DNA of 64,000 nt from Carallia brachiata (Eukaryota > Streptophyta > Magnoliopsida > Malpighiales > Rhizophoraceae): contig JADCRB010000001.1 of NCBI GenBank assembly GCA_021464245.1, positions 5,700,152 to 5,764,151 on the forward strand. Direction: 5' to 3'. Of this stretch, positions 1-9,990 are shown piece after piece. The notes under the pieces were generated by a model. The model made no database searches, was not told the origin of the DNA, and saw only the letters and a program-made list of their open reading frames with translations. The number at the start of each line of letters is the position of its first letter. Position 1 is the stretch's first letter. The position numbers were made by a program, and so were the translations under genes.

Positions 1-2
1 GT

Positions 3-3
<1 letters not shown>

Positions 4-37
<34 letters not shown>

Positions 38-58
38 GTTGTTGTTGTTGTTGTTGTT
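4..58. repeat. Compound microsatellite (ATT)n-(GTT)n
   Basis: About eleven ATT units run directly into about seven GTT units. This is read directly and has no coding content. Confidence 0.95.
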
Positions 59-982
59 ATTTTTTTGGAGAATTTCGTGAAGAAATGATATGTGTGCTTT
101 TGCTATTATAGTATACACAGCAATATTTAGGAAAATTGTTGCACTCAATGCGAGGGACCTATTGATGAAAACTTAATGTTGGAATAAAATCTCATTTTAA
201 TGCTAATAAAAAGAGCAAATGCGTTCAGGTAAACAAAGCAAATAATTGAATAAGAAATGATAAAGCAAATAATGAAACCACCAGAACTTCCTACCCATAT
301 GTCCTGCTTTTTCCATTCCAATTTCCACATTAGTTCAAATTGGTGTTTCAAATTTATTGAGGAATTGTATTCTAACTTACTAACCTATTGGCTTCAATTT
401 GTGGGCATCAGACATTTAAAAGACTTAGATATGAACAAATAGGAATAGAACTACTGCAAAAGTGGCCATTTATAAAGTTTAAACTTTAAAGTTAATACTT
501 GAGTTCTTTTTCTGTATTTTTTTTGGAACCAGATGTTGGAAACAATGCAAGTTTTGTATGCACGAATGTTAATTACCTGAATATAGGTTGCAGACAACTT
601 ATCATGCAAGGTTTGACATCAGTTTTTAATCAACTTTGTTGGCTTATTGATGTTAGGTTCCACCCTATTGTATCACAACAATTATACAACTAACCGTGGT
701 TTAACCATTATTTTCTTGTATCATTTTAATGATGCTACTAAGTAAGGCAAATACTGACGGTCAATTCATACTTTCAGGTTGTTTAAGCATCTACTTTATG
801 CAGTGCTTCCTTTTTGGTTACTAGCACTTGTACTGAAGATGTTTTGGTGCAACATTTATTAACATCTTTTCTTATTTTTTTGTTCTTGAGAATTCATGTC
901 TTTTTAAGCTCTGATTTCAATAGTGTAATTTATGAGCTTTCCTTTGGGATTTTTCGTGAGGATGGAATTTGGTTTATGTAGG
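59..982. other. AT-rich stretch with no recognised gene
   Basis: Only short ORFs below 70 codons lie here, with no recognised domain. Its right edge is the splice acceptor of the heat shock factor relic, so part of this stretch may be decayed intron of that gene. I looked for the first HSF exon (N-terminal half of the DNA-binding domain) and did not find it. Confidence 0.5.
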
Positions 983-1290
983 GATTTTGAAAAGGTCTAT
1001 AGTAACAAATGGGAATTTGTTATTGAAGGAATTTTGAGTGGGCAAAGGCATCCTCTCAAGAACATCAGAAGGGAAAGGTTATCAGCTCAATCTCTGGCTT
1101 CTTAGCAATTTCTAGACCGGTTTTGGCTAGATCGCAAAGTTGATAGATTGAAGCGAGATAAACAAGCTTTCACAGTTGTACTTGTGAAGCTTGGGCAGCA
1201 ATAACAGAATATTTAAGCTTACCTTCAAACATTGGAACAAAGACTTAGAAAGTTGAAAAACTCTGTGGCATGCGTGAGTGTACTTGTCGC
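983..1290 (+). pseudogene. Heat shock transcription factor (class A-like) pseudogene fragment
   Basis: Heat shock factors bind heat shock elements with an N-terminal winged-helix domain and trimerise through the HR-A/B coiled coil. Bases 983-1110 read as the C-terminal half of that DNA-binding domain: FEKVYSNKWEF, then EGILSGQRHPLKNIRRER, matching the family pattern FRKVDPD.WEFANEGFLRGQKHLLK.I.R. Bases 1127-1275 read as HR-A/B: DRLKRDK, then LVKLGQQ and AYLQTLEQRL, the spacing seen in plant class A factors. The sequence before 983 (tttatgtag) is a good splice acceptor at the conserved HSF intron position, so this is a decayed genomic copy, not a retrocopy. It is dead: one extra base near 990 shifts the frame, TAG closes the domain near 1103, and two TAA stops lie in HR-A/B near 1202 and 1214. 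Exon 1, the nuclear localisation signal and the activation motifs are absent. Family assignment is strong; the subclass is inference. Confidence 0.85.
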
Positions 1291-1375
1291 AATTATAATT
1301 CTCTTTGTTGCAGAAATAGACATGAATTCTATTGCTAGACACTACCAATAACTTTCTCTGTTAACAATTTCTTAG

Positions 1376-1852
1376 CAATAAATTTTAAGGCAAACGTTAA
1401 TGGCCCGCTTGATGCTATCTCGATGATGTTCCATAATGTAACAATTGTTACATTTTGTGCAATAACCAAGGTAAAATGTGGAACAAGAAAAATAATAATT
1501 TTTTTCTTTTTTTGTTGCACATTTTGTGCATGTGGTTGCAAAAAGTTCATTGTTTGTTGCGGATAAATTCTTGGGACATTTTGTCATACCATGTAATAGA
1601 ACCTTAAATTTTAATTTTGTTATAAGGGTAAATGTTAATGGCCCACTTGATGCTATCCCGATGATGTTCCATAATGCAACAATTGTTTAATTTTGTGCAA
1701 CAACAAAGGTAAAATGTGGAACAAGCAAAATAATAATTTTTTTCATTTTTTGTTGCACATTTTATACATATGGTTGCAAAAAATTCGTTGTTTGTTGCAT
1801 TACGGATAAATTCTCGGGACATTTTGTCATACCCTGTAATGGAACCCTATAA
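1376..1852. repeat. Tandem duplication of a MITE-like unit (period about 238 bp)
   Basis: Two head-to-tail copies share the core gatgctatc.cgatgatgttcc, then a TTGTTGCA-rich body, then ggacattttgtcatacc. The core starts at 1411 and again at 1649. The copied block includes flanking AT-rich sequence, so it is a tandem duplication rather than two insertions. A diverged inverted relative lies at 3846-4330. Transposon origin is inferred. Confidence 0.75.
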
Positions 1853-1904
1853 TTATATTAAAACTAGTTACAGAAAATAAAACTTTTCTTTGTTAATTAG
1901 CAAT

Positions 1905-2136
1905 GGAAAATTGTATGTGGACGCAGGAGAATAGACGTGGGGGTCGACCTGTCTATTTGTTTGTGCAACCGGCTGGTTTATTTGTGCAAAAAGATGCTTA
2001 ATTTCTGCAACGAAAAAATAAATAAAAAATATTTTTTAATTTTGTTGCAATAATTAAATATCTTAGTGCACAAACAAATTAGTCTGTTGCACAAACAAAC
2101 AGACGTGTCGACTCCCACGTCCACGTAATTGGGTCC
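1905..2136. mobile_element. Mutator-like foldback MITE, 232 bp, 9-bp TSD
   Basis: Long imperfect terminal inverted repeats face each other (left GGAAAATTGTATGTGGACG, right end read inward GGACCCAATTACGTGGACG) and continue as arms of about 100 bp with the shared motif GTTTGTGCAAC. Flanks are ATTAGCAAT (1896-1904) and ATTAACAAT (2137-2145), a 9-bp duplication with one mismatch, as expected for Mutator-like elements. There is no coding capacity. It shares termini with the element at 3989-4233. Confidence 0.8.
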
Positions 2137-2145
2137 ATTAACAAT

Positions 2146-2789
2146 TTGTTGCAAAAAAGATATTGCTATGAATATAACTTCAATTTCCTCATTTTCTTAC
2201 ACTTCTTGAACAAAAAAATATATACATATTTTATAGACTTATATTTCATTCATTTGTGTGCTTATCCAAACAATAATTACAAATTATTGTTCTGTAACAA
2301 CATAGTTAATTAACATCCAAAAAAGCAAATTAATTTTTTTTTTGACAACTATAAAATAAGAGTCAAGAACTACTTTTTAACTCATGAAAATTTTTATGGA
2401 CAAATAGGCAGCTCATATTCCTTCCAATCTAAGTTGGTGAGCAAATAAAAGAAAGGGGAAAATGTTATTGGGCATACATTTTTGTCATACAAAATAGTCA
2501 TACTGCAATTTTAAGTATATTTTGTGTAACTCCAAAGATAAAATGTGCATAAAAAATATAATTAGTTTTTCTGATTCACGTTTTAGGACTGCAGTTGCAA
2601 ACAATGTGTTAATTGTTGCAATATGACACAATATGATAATTTTTTGTATGCCTATATAGTGCAATCCGTAAATCATAATTAATTCTTTGTTCCCTTGGGT
2701 TCGACACCCTGGATTATTCACCAGAATTTTATTACTACGATCGGCCCTGTACGCTTGCAGGATTTTACCTGGTCATATTACAACGAGAA
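2146..2789. other. AT-rich intergenic stretch with a degenerate TTGTTGCA-type MITE
   Basis: No gene is recognised. Bases about 2455-2730 start ttgggcatacatttttgtc and contain ttgtgtaact and gttgcaa blocks similar to the foldback element at 24218-24450, so they are probably a decayed relative. No clear TSD was found. Confidence 0.4.
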
Positions 2790-3170
2790 TTATGATTTTA
2801 TAAATCAATTAATATAAATTTAAATGTTATTAAATAAGTATTCTATTGATTTATATAGTACTACTTTAACTGTAATTAAATCTTTATAATTATAAATTTT
2901 TTATAATAACAGAAAACTAGAAAATAGTAAAAATTATCCTCGGATTCTCCTTTTTAAGAAAGAAAAAATATTTTAAAAATTGCTCAAATTTACCTTATTT
3001 TATGTTAAAAAAAAAAAAGAATGATGGTAAAATTTCTTTGAAAGAGAATAAATGAAAAAAAAATTCTTTCAAATTTTTTCTTATCTAGATTTCTCAATTT
3101 CAGATTTTATATTTTCACCTTAATATTTTCTTATCAAGGTTAGTTCTTTTTTATTCTTTTTTAGTTTTCT
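2790..3170. repeat. Dispersed copy of the AT-rich 438-bp repeat family
   Basis: The blocks ataaatcaattaatataaat, then atagtactactttaactg, then aaatctttataattataaa occur in the same order as in the tandem units at 6890-7783. Diverged, with no coding capacity. The GC palindrome that ends the other copies is not obvious here. Confidence 0.6.
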
Positions 3171-3482
3171 TACTATAATCTTTTCTTTTTTTTTAGATAT
3201 AATTATGTAATAATATTTGTTGACATTAAGAAGCGGAAAAGTAAGATGCGGAATCGATTTATTCCAATCGATTATTTATTTTTTTTGCAGCCAAACGCTT
3301 AATGTAAAAATATAAAAGCATTTTTTATATTTTTTTTGTTGCTAATATTACACGTATAGTTGCAGGAAAAAAAAAAGCAGTTGAGTGGTTCTAGTACTAT
3401 TTGATTGTGAACTACTAAAAGTGGCATTACATAATTTGTGAACATTAGGTATGAAACAACTTTGGAGCGGAAGTTGAAAATT

Positions 3483-3839
3483 TTAGAAATCGTTTGTTCT
3501 TTGGATCTTCCAAATAATCCTTTCGACAATATTATTGATTATTGATTGAGTCCCGTTACATTTCCAGAAGAAATGTTGCCTGATAAAGCGCCTAAATGCA
3601 ACCAGTTAGATTCAATGTGCAACCAACTGCATTCAGTGTGCAACTAAATAGAAGAAGAAAAAATGACTATCATTTCTTTGTACACTGAATACAACTGATT
3701 GCATATTGAATCCAACTGGTTGCATTCAGGCGCTTTCTCGGACAACATTTCTTCTGGAAATGTAACGGGACTCAATCAATAATCAATAATATTGTTGAAA
3801 GGATTATTTGGAAGATCCAAAAAACAAATGATTTCTAAT
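3483..3839. repeat. Long foldback hairpin: arms about 158 bp, loop about 40 bp
   Basis: The left arm 3483-3640 is an inverted copy of the right arm 3681-3839, roughly 90% or better identity by eye. Both arms carry gatcttccaaataatccttt and cccgttacatttccagaag. The differences are almost all transitions. A transcript of either strand would form a nearly continuous double-stranded stem. No convincing TSD was found at the arm ends, so it may be a foldback MITE or a local inverted duplication. Confidence 0.85.
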
Positions 3840-3845
3840 TGATGC

Positions 3846-4330
3846 AATATTGTTTATGGAGCCCCATTACATGTTAAGAGAGATTTGCCTGAGAATTTGT
3901 CCGTAATGCAATAAACAAGGAACTTTTTGCAACCACATTCACAAAATGTACAATAAAAATAAGAAGAAAAAATCATCATTTTTTAGTTGTTTAAATTTAT
4001 GTGGACGCGGAAAAGAAGACGCGAAGCAGATGCGAAAAATTTTTTGTGCAACCAGATGACTTATTTGTGCAACGACACTCTGAATTATTGCAACAAAATT
4101 TAAAAGTATTTTTTATCTAATTTTTTCGTTGCATAAATTAAGCATCTCATTGCACAAATAAATCAGTTGGTTGCACAAAAAATTTTTCCCGTCTGCTCCG
4201 CGTCTCTATTTTCACGTCCACATAATAGGGCCCTTTTTAGTTGCACATTTTATTGCTGTTGTTGCACAAAATATTACAATTATTGCATTATGAACAATAA
4301 TCGGGACAAAAATTTTCAAGCCCTAATCAT
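3846..4330 (-). mobile_element. MITE-like element split by a nested insertion
   Basis: Bases 3846-3979 and 4243-4330, read on the minus strand, match the two halves of the unit at 1376-1852 in order (data such as cataatgcaa, ttttgtgcaac, then gttgcaaaaagtt and catgtaat). The halves are separated exactly by the 245-bp element at 3989-4233 and its TSD. The outer boundaries are eroded and I found no outer TSD. Confidence 0.65.
3989..4233. mobile_element. Nested Mutator-like foldback MITE, 245 bp, perfect 9-bp TSD
   Basis: Flanked by identical 9-bp copies of TTTTTAGTT at 3980-3988 and 4234-4242. The termini are GTTTAAATTTATGTGGACG and, read inward from the right, GGGCCCTATTATGTGGACG. The arms fold back over about 110 bp each with shared blocks aaaaattttttgtgcaacca and ttatttgtgcaa. 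It has the same family termini as 1905-2136 and no coding capacity. It sits inside another MITE-like repeat, so it is the younger insertion. Confidence 0.88.
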
Positions 4331-4359
4331 TTATCCTTTTTTATGAGCCTAGGTCATGC

Positions 4360-5792
4360 AAAACATTGATTTAACAAATAGTTTTTTTTTTTTTTTGAAA
4401 GTATGAATTTTCCACCAAGCATGAAACAATTGTCCACCACAATTGCCTTCTCTCCCCACTTCATCTTCATTTATAAAGTCAAGTACCCCTTCCTTAAAAG
4501 TATTATACTTATGCTTAACTAAAATTAAATTAGTTAGATTGACATTGTAAAATATACAAGAATGTTTCAATATGTTATTAGTTTATTGCACAAATTAAGA
4601 AGTGTATTGCAACTCGCTATCAATGACTCTCTATAAAAAATATGGCTTGTGGCTATAAACAATTACTTAGTAAATATTGGATACTTTTTTAACATTTTTG
4701 TTGCTTTTTTTGTTATGTTTGTTGCACATATTGCTCTCTTTGTTGCAAATAATGATTTTTTTTTTCAGCAAGAGTCTCATGAGTGTTTTTTTTTTTAAGA
4801 TAACTGCAAAAAAGAGCAAACAACTTATGTAAACTTATTAAAGTAGTGTGTTGCAATTTACTATCTAATCGTGTATGTATTTTTTTAGGAGATTGGTACA
4901 TGGAGAACAATGATTTAAGAATTAATTGTCTTTTTTGAAATTATGGATTTTCCACCAAGCTTGCTAACATGTAACCATACAGTAAATTTCAGCAACAAAG
5001 GCTATTGTTTTTGCAACTAACCACTTACTCACTTAAACAATGTGCGTCTGCATTTTGTTTGCAACAAATAGGTAATTTCATGCAACAAATATACTTATTA
5101 TAAGAACAAGACCACATCAATGTAAGCAACTCTTATTTTCTTCTTCTAATATTGACGTGGACATCGAGACTTCTCCATGGCTCGAGTTACAGCAAACTCC
5201 ATGGGTAACTAAGACATCACAATAGGCTCAAGCACTAATTAAATTAAAAAAGTTACTTCAATTGAATTAGTAAAAGAACAAGTACGTTCCTGAAAATTAC
5301 TAGTTTGTTAATGAAATTAAATGGTCTATTGCAATTCACTATCAAATATTCTTCATAGATAACATGACACAAGACTAAATATGTTTTGGGCAAATCCATA
5401 TCACTATATCGCATTAGTTAAAAATATTATCCTTGTGCTTGACTAAAATTAAATTAGTTAGATTGACATTGTAAAATATACAAGAATGTTTCAGTACGTT
5501 ATTGGTTTATTGCACAAATTAAGAAGTGCATTACAACTCACTATCAATAACTCTCTATAAAAAACATGGCTTGTGACTGTAAACAATTATTTAGTAAATG
5601 TTGGGTACTTTTTTAACATTTTGGTTGCTTTTTTTGCTATATTTGTTGCACATATTGCTCTCTTTGTTGCAAATAATAATCTTTTTTTTTAACAAGTTGC
5701 AAATAATGATCAAGTTATTGCAAAAATTAAAATAAAAGTCTCATGAGTGTTTTTTCTCTTTAAGATAACTGTAAAAAAAGAGCAAACAACAG
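4360..5792. repeat. Segmental direct repeats in a TTGTTGCA-rich cluster
   Basis: Block 4500-4822 recurs at 5424-5792, offset about 924 bp, sharing gttagattgacattgtaaa and ggttgcttttttt-like blocks; the second copy carries about 45 extra bases near 5700. A shorter block (gattttccaccaagc) recurs near 4407 and 4948. Lone half-termini (acgtggac near 5155) suggest eroded MITE ends. No gene is seen. Confidence 0.7.
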
Positions 5793-6400
5793 ATTGCATT
5801 ACTACTGGAACAAAACCAACTTTGGAATATCCAAAGTGGTGTACCTTTCTTGTAGTACCTTCAAGTAGAATCTTTAGACCTTGAAGCACCTTGCCGCATC
5901 ACAGGGTCGACCAAAACCGCAGGCACATAGGTCTGCAATTTTGTCTCGTCTACTATCTCGAAACATTGGTTGATACAGTTAGCTTGATATGTTGCCACGT
6001 GGGTTTGGAAAGGATCACCATTCAATCCCACCCATGTAACACCCCACACAAACTCTGCAACCATTATCATTATTGTCAGAACAAAAAACAATTTTAGTGG
6101 AAAACATCAGATCGAAGTTCAACGCAATGTCTGTCCAAATTTTTGCAATAAAAGGAACAACAATTACTTCTAATCATCCTATGCTCTGAGTGTTAAGTTA
6201 CAATGTTTGACCTATCCCCTTGCTTGTGCAAACATTGGGTTCCACAAGTGTCGCTTGCAAATTCATTCATTGCTTTAATGGACGCAGAATTAGTTGACAA
6301 ATTGTGTTACAATGTCTGTGCCACTAGCCACAGTACCTGTACGATGAATATCGTTGCTACATCAGATTATGGTTTTTTTTTTTTTTTAATTTTGTAACAA
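5793..6400 (-). other. Coding-like, unrecognised stretch (possible gene fragment)
   Basis: A minus-strand open frame at 6091-5861 has a more protein-like composition than the surrounding AT-rich DNA, with peptides such as FVWGVTWVGLNGDPF and CFEIVDETKLQTYVPAVL. I do not recognise the family. The frame does not continue cleanly above 6092; the segment 6200-6350 has further base composition unlike its flanks but stops in all frames. It could be a decayed exon or captured gene fragment. No start context, intron signals or partner exons are convincing. Confidence 0.3.
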
Positions 6401-6889
6401 ACTAAATAATTTTTCAGCACTAATTGGTGTAATTTAAAATTTTTGAAACATTGGTTAGATTTATTTTTATAAAATTTGATGTTGACATTCAAATTGGAAT
6501 TTCTTTTTCAATTTTTAGAAGTTTATGAATTTTTTTACATTTTTTTTAAATTGTAAGAATTTATGAAAAATAATTTCATTTTTTACACCAATTATAATGT
6601 GGATATTTTGTATTTGTAAATTATTATTCATTTGTATATGTTTTTCAAGTCAAATATGTTTTGGAAAAAAAATAAGGAGAACATAAAAAATAATTATAAA
6701 ATAGCCATATGCAATAGAAGTTTTTTTTTTACTTAAAACAATTTGAATTTTTTTAAATCAAGACTTAGGGTAATTTATATGTAAGTATATAAAACCAAAA
6801 TTGAGAGAAAATCTTAACTTTTCTCTCTATTCTGTATGGCGACTTATCAAAAATTGATAATTAAAAAATATTAAAATATCTTATAATTA
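6401..6889. other. AT-rich intergenic stretch
   Basis: Long A and T runs with no ORF of note and no recognised repeat. Confidence 0.6.
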
Positions 6890-7783
6890 TCAATTCTATT
6901 ACAATTAGGATAGAATTAGAATTCTATGAATCAACTAATATTAATTTAATTGTAATCAAATAAGGATTCAAATTAAATCTTTATAATTATAAAATTTTTT
7001 AATAATACAAAATGAAAAGAAAAGAACAAAAACTTATTGTTGAATTTTCCTTTTAAAAAAATAAAAAATATGTAAAAATTATCAATTAATCTTATTTTTT
7101 CTTACAAGGGGAAAAAGAATAACTCTAAAATTCCTCCAAAAAAAAAAAGAAAAGAAAAAAACTACTCTCAATTCTTTCTTTTTTCATTAAAAAATCATTT
7201 TATTTTGTAAAAAAGTTAAAAATTCCTAAAAAATAATATTCAATTTTAATATGTCTTTTTTATTTTTTTAATTTAAATAAAATAAAGTACAAATAAATTG
7301 TAAAAAAAAATTATCAAACTCACGCATCGCGCGGGTCTATTACAATCAAGACTGAAATTCTATAAATCAATTAATATAAATTTAGTTATAATCAAATAAA
7401 GATTTTATTTACATAGTACTACTTTGACTATAATTAAGACATTATAATTATACAATTTTATAATAAAAAAATAGAATGAAAAACTATTCTCTAATTTTCA
7501 TTTAAAAAAAGATAAAAACATTTCTCAAATTTAACTGTGAAAAAAAATAACTAGATTAAAATTTTTCTCAAAAGAGAAACGAAAAGAAACTACTCTTATA
7601 TTTTTTTCCTTAAAAAGAAAACTAATACTCAATTTTAGAATATTTTTAAAATAGTTTAAAAATTTCTAAAAAAGCTTAATACTCAATATTAGAATGCTTT
7701 TTTATTTTTTCTTTGGAATAAAATAAAATAAAAATAATTTTTCAATAAATATCTTCAAATCGTACATCGTGTAGATCTGTTAG
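6890..7783. repeat. Two tandem AT-rich units (about 438 bp) ending in short GC palindromes
   Basis: The unit start (ctattacaat, then attctatgaatcaactaata / attctataaatcaattaata) recurs at about 6895 and 7337. Each unit ends with a small GC-rich stem-loop: cacgcatcgcgcggg near 7321 and the decayed cgtacatcgtgtag near 7759. AT-rich bodies ending in a GC stem-loop recall non-autonomous Helitron 3' ends, but the terminal CTRR and 5' TC are not clean, so the class is uncertain. Confidence 0.55.
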
Positions 7784-8479
7784 TAATATTAAATAAATTT
7801 TAGGTAATACTAATTGTATTTAGAGTTTAATTTTTTAAAAAATTATTATTTTTAAAAATTAAATGCATTCATATAAGTATTATATAACTATTTATTATAT
7901 ACTCTATACATATTCCGCCCAATGGTTGCGGCCACAAGAAAAATAAATTGGATCTGAAGAAAAATATCCCGCCAAAGAACTCTTGCAAATTCACCATTTT
8001 GCCCCCTCAAACACACTTTATTGCAACTAATCATTTTTTACCTTTATTTCTAGCTCTTGTCCACGTGGCTCATATTTTTAGTTTTATATTGCTGCCACTT
8101 CCATTATGGCGCTTCTCATGCGCCATTCTTCTGTCCGCCAATGTTTAGCGTTTCCTTACTGGAAAGTTAAGTTAACTTACCATTAATATTATCTCTAATT
8201 GTCACCAAACTTTGCACGTACCCATTATTTAGGATTTTCCATCTATCTATCTTTTTAGATTTAACTGAAAATGTCTACAATAATGAGTTTTATTTCCAAT
8301 AATCGAGGATGAGAATGATGAGACATGAAGTATTTACAAGTTTTCCCAACGCTTTATTAACTTTTTCTGATTAAACTAAAAAATATTTCAATTTAGTCCA
8401 AAAAAACTCTAATATTAATTACTCTAAATTCGTTCATAAAAAAATTTATGAAACATGATGCATTTTTAAGGTTACAGAA
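7784..8479. other. Intergenic stretch, nothing recognised
   Basis: One 66-codon plus-strand ORF (7948-8148) has no recognisable domain or codon pattern. I see no repeat with defined ends. Confidence 0.5.
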
Positions 8480-9160
8480 AATGCTTTCTATCCACATGAA
8501 CCGGTCAAGAACCGGGTGAACTGGGAACCGGAGAACCGGTCCTAGTTTTTCCGATCGAAATAGTTTGGTTCAAAGAGAAAAAAAAAACACCAAAAAAATG
8601 AAAAAAAAATCAATAAATAGCAACATATGTTAGTAAAAATTAATTAATATTTTACCTTATTAAGTATCTACATGTATACTTTCTCTCAAAATTCATTAAT
8701 ATATTTTAATTTTTAAAAAATAATTAATAGATTGTTATTTTCAAAAGTAAATAATATGTTTCTATTTTATCAAAAATATTCACTACTTTACAAATATATA
8801 AATAGTACATTTTTAGAAATAAATTAAATAGGTTATATATGTTCAATGGTCATTTTTTGAAACATATATTAAAGTATATTATAAGAATACAAATTCATAG
8901 AAAGATAAAATTAATAAGTTTTCATTTTAGAATAGATTATAAATCATACATATATACATATAAAATATTTATATCTTATATAATATTACATTTTAAATAT
9001 TAATACATAAGATAAATGTATATAATTATTTAAATTTTATATATTTAATATTAAATATTGGTTTTACCGGTTCAACCACGATTAATTCGGTTGAACCGGT
9101 TGAAATCTGAACTTCTGAACTTTTCGGTTCAATAATCGGTTCGATTCTTAAAACCTTGAT
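8480..9160. mobile_element. Eroded ACCGGTT-rich non-autonomous DNA element
   Basis: GC-rich ends made of repeated (G)AACCGGTT / ACCGGTC motifs (8500-8560 and 9060-9150) enclose an AT-rich core of about 500 bp. The right end (cggttcgattcttaaaacct) matches the right end of the better preserved element at 9251-9729. The left end and TSD could not be fixed. Confidence 0.5.
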
Positions 9161-9250
9161 GTCATCTCACAGCCTATGAATGCACCGTGCACAGTGTTCG
9201 GTTTTGTGGCTGACTTTTTTTTTTTTAAATAATAACAAAACGCTGCGAAG

Positions 9251-9588
9251 TAGTGTTGTAAAAACTAGACTGGACCGTCCAGTCGGACCGGTTGAACCGG
9301 TAACCGGCCGGGGGTCCGGGCTGGTTTAGGCAAAATTTGAGGGGTGACTTGGACCGGTCAAAATCGGCAAAAATCGGTGAAAACCAGATCGGTTGGACCG
9401 ATTCAATAACATTATAAAATTCATAAATTATAATTTGACCCCAAATGTTATTTAAATTATAATTTAAGCACTAAATTTAATTAAACAGTTCAATTTAGTC
9501 TAAAATTTGATTAAAATTTTCAATTTCATCCTTAAAATCAGAAAAATTAGTATTTAATTAATATCTATAATTATTATTTTTTTAATTA

Positions 9589-9631
<43 letters not shown>

Positions 9632-9729
9632 AAATATTGGTTCAAATGTATGTTCGACCGGTTCAACCGTTGAAATCTCGACTTACTAATATTTTCGATT
9701 CGATAATCAGTTTGATTCTATCAACCTTA
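9251..9729. mobile_element. hAT-like non-autonomous element, 479 bp, 8-bp TSD
   Basis: Perfect 8-bp duplications CTGCGAAG lie at 9243-9250 and 9730-9737. Termini are TAGTGTTG and, read inward from the right, TAAGGTTG, followed on both sides by ACCGGTT-type subterminal motifs. The core is AT-rich and holds a (TA)n run at 9593-9629. There is no transposase. The 8-bp TSD and TA-starting ends fit the hAT superfamily. Confidence 0.8.
9593..9629. repeat. (TA)n microsatellite
   Basis: Uninterrupted TA dinucleotides of about 18 units inside the hAT-like element. Confidence 0.95.
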
Positions 9730-9990
9730 CTGCGAAGACGAATGGTGTTTTAATTGTCATATGCCCATGATTTCGGCCCAGCCGCCGATGAAAGACAATT
9801 ATTATCACTATTTTATAATATATGCATACTATAAATCAGATTCAACTTAGGGCGCATGGATGTATGCCGTTCACACGCCTTGCATAGCAAAACCAATGTG
9901 ATTTTGCGGCTAGTCTCGAAAAATCCGAGAAAAAAATTAATTAAAATTAAATAAAGAGTTGTAAATTGATATAATTGCTTTAATATTATA

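Noticed and set aside
1376..5792. Possible CRISPR-like or regulatory direct repeat array because of many TTGTTGCA repeats
   Set aside because: Spacing is irregular and the repeats belong to foldback transposons in a plant genome.
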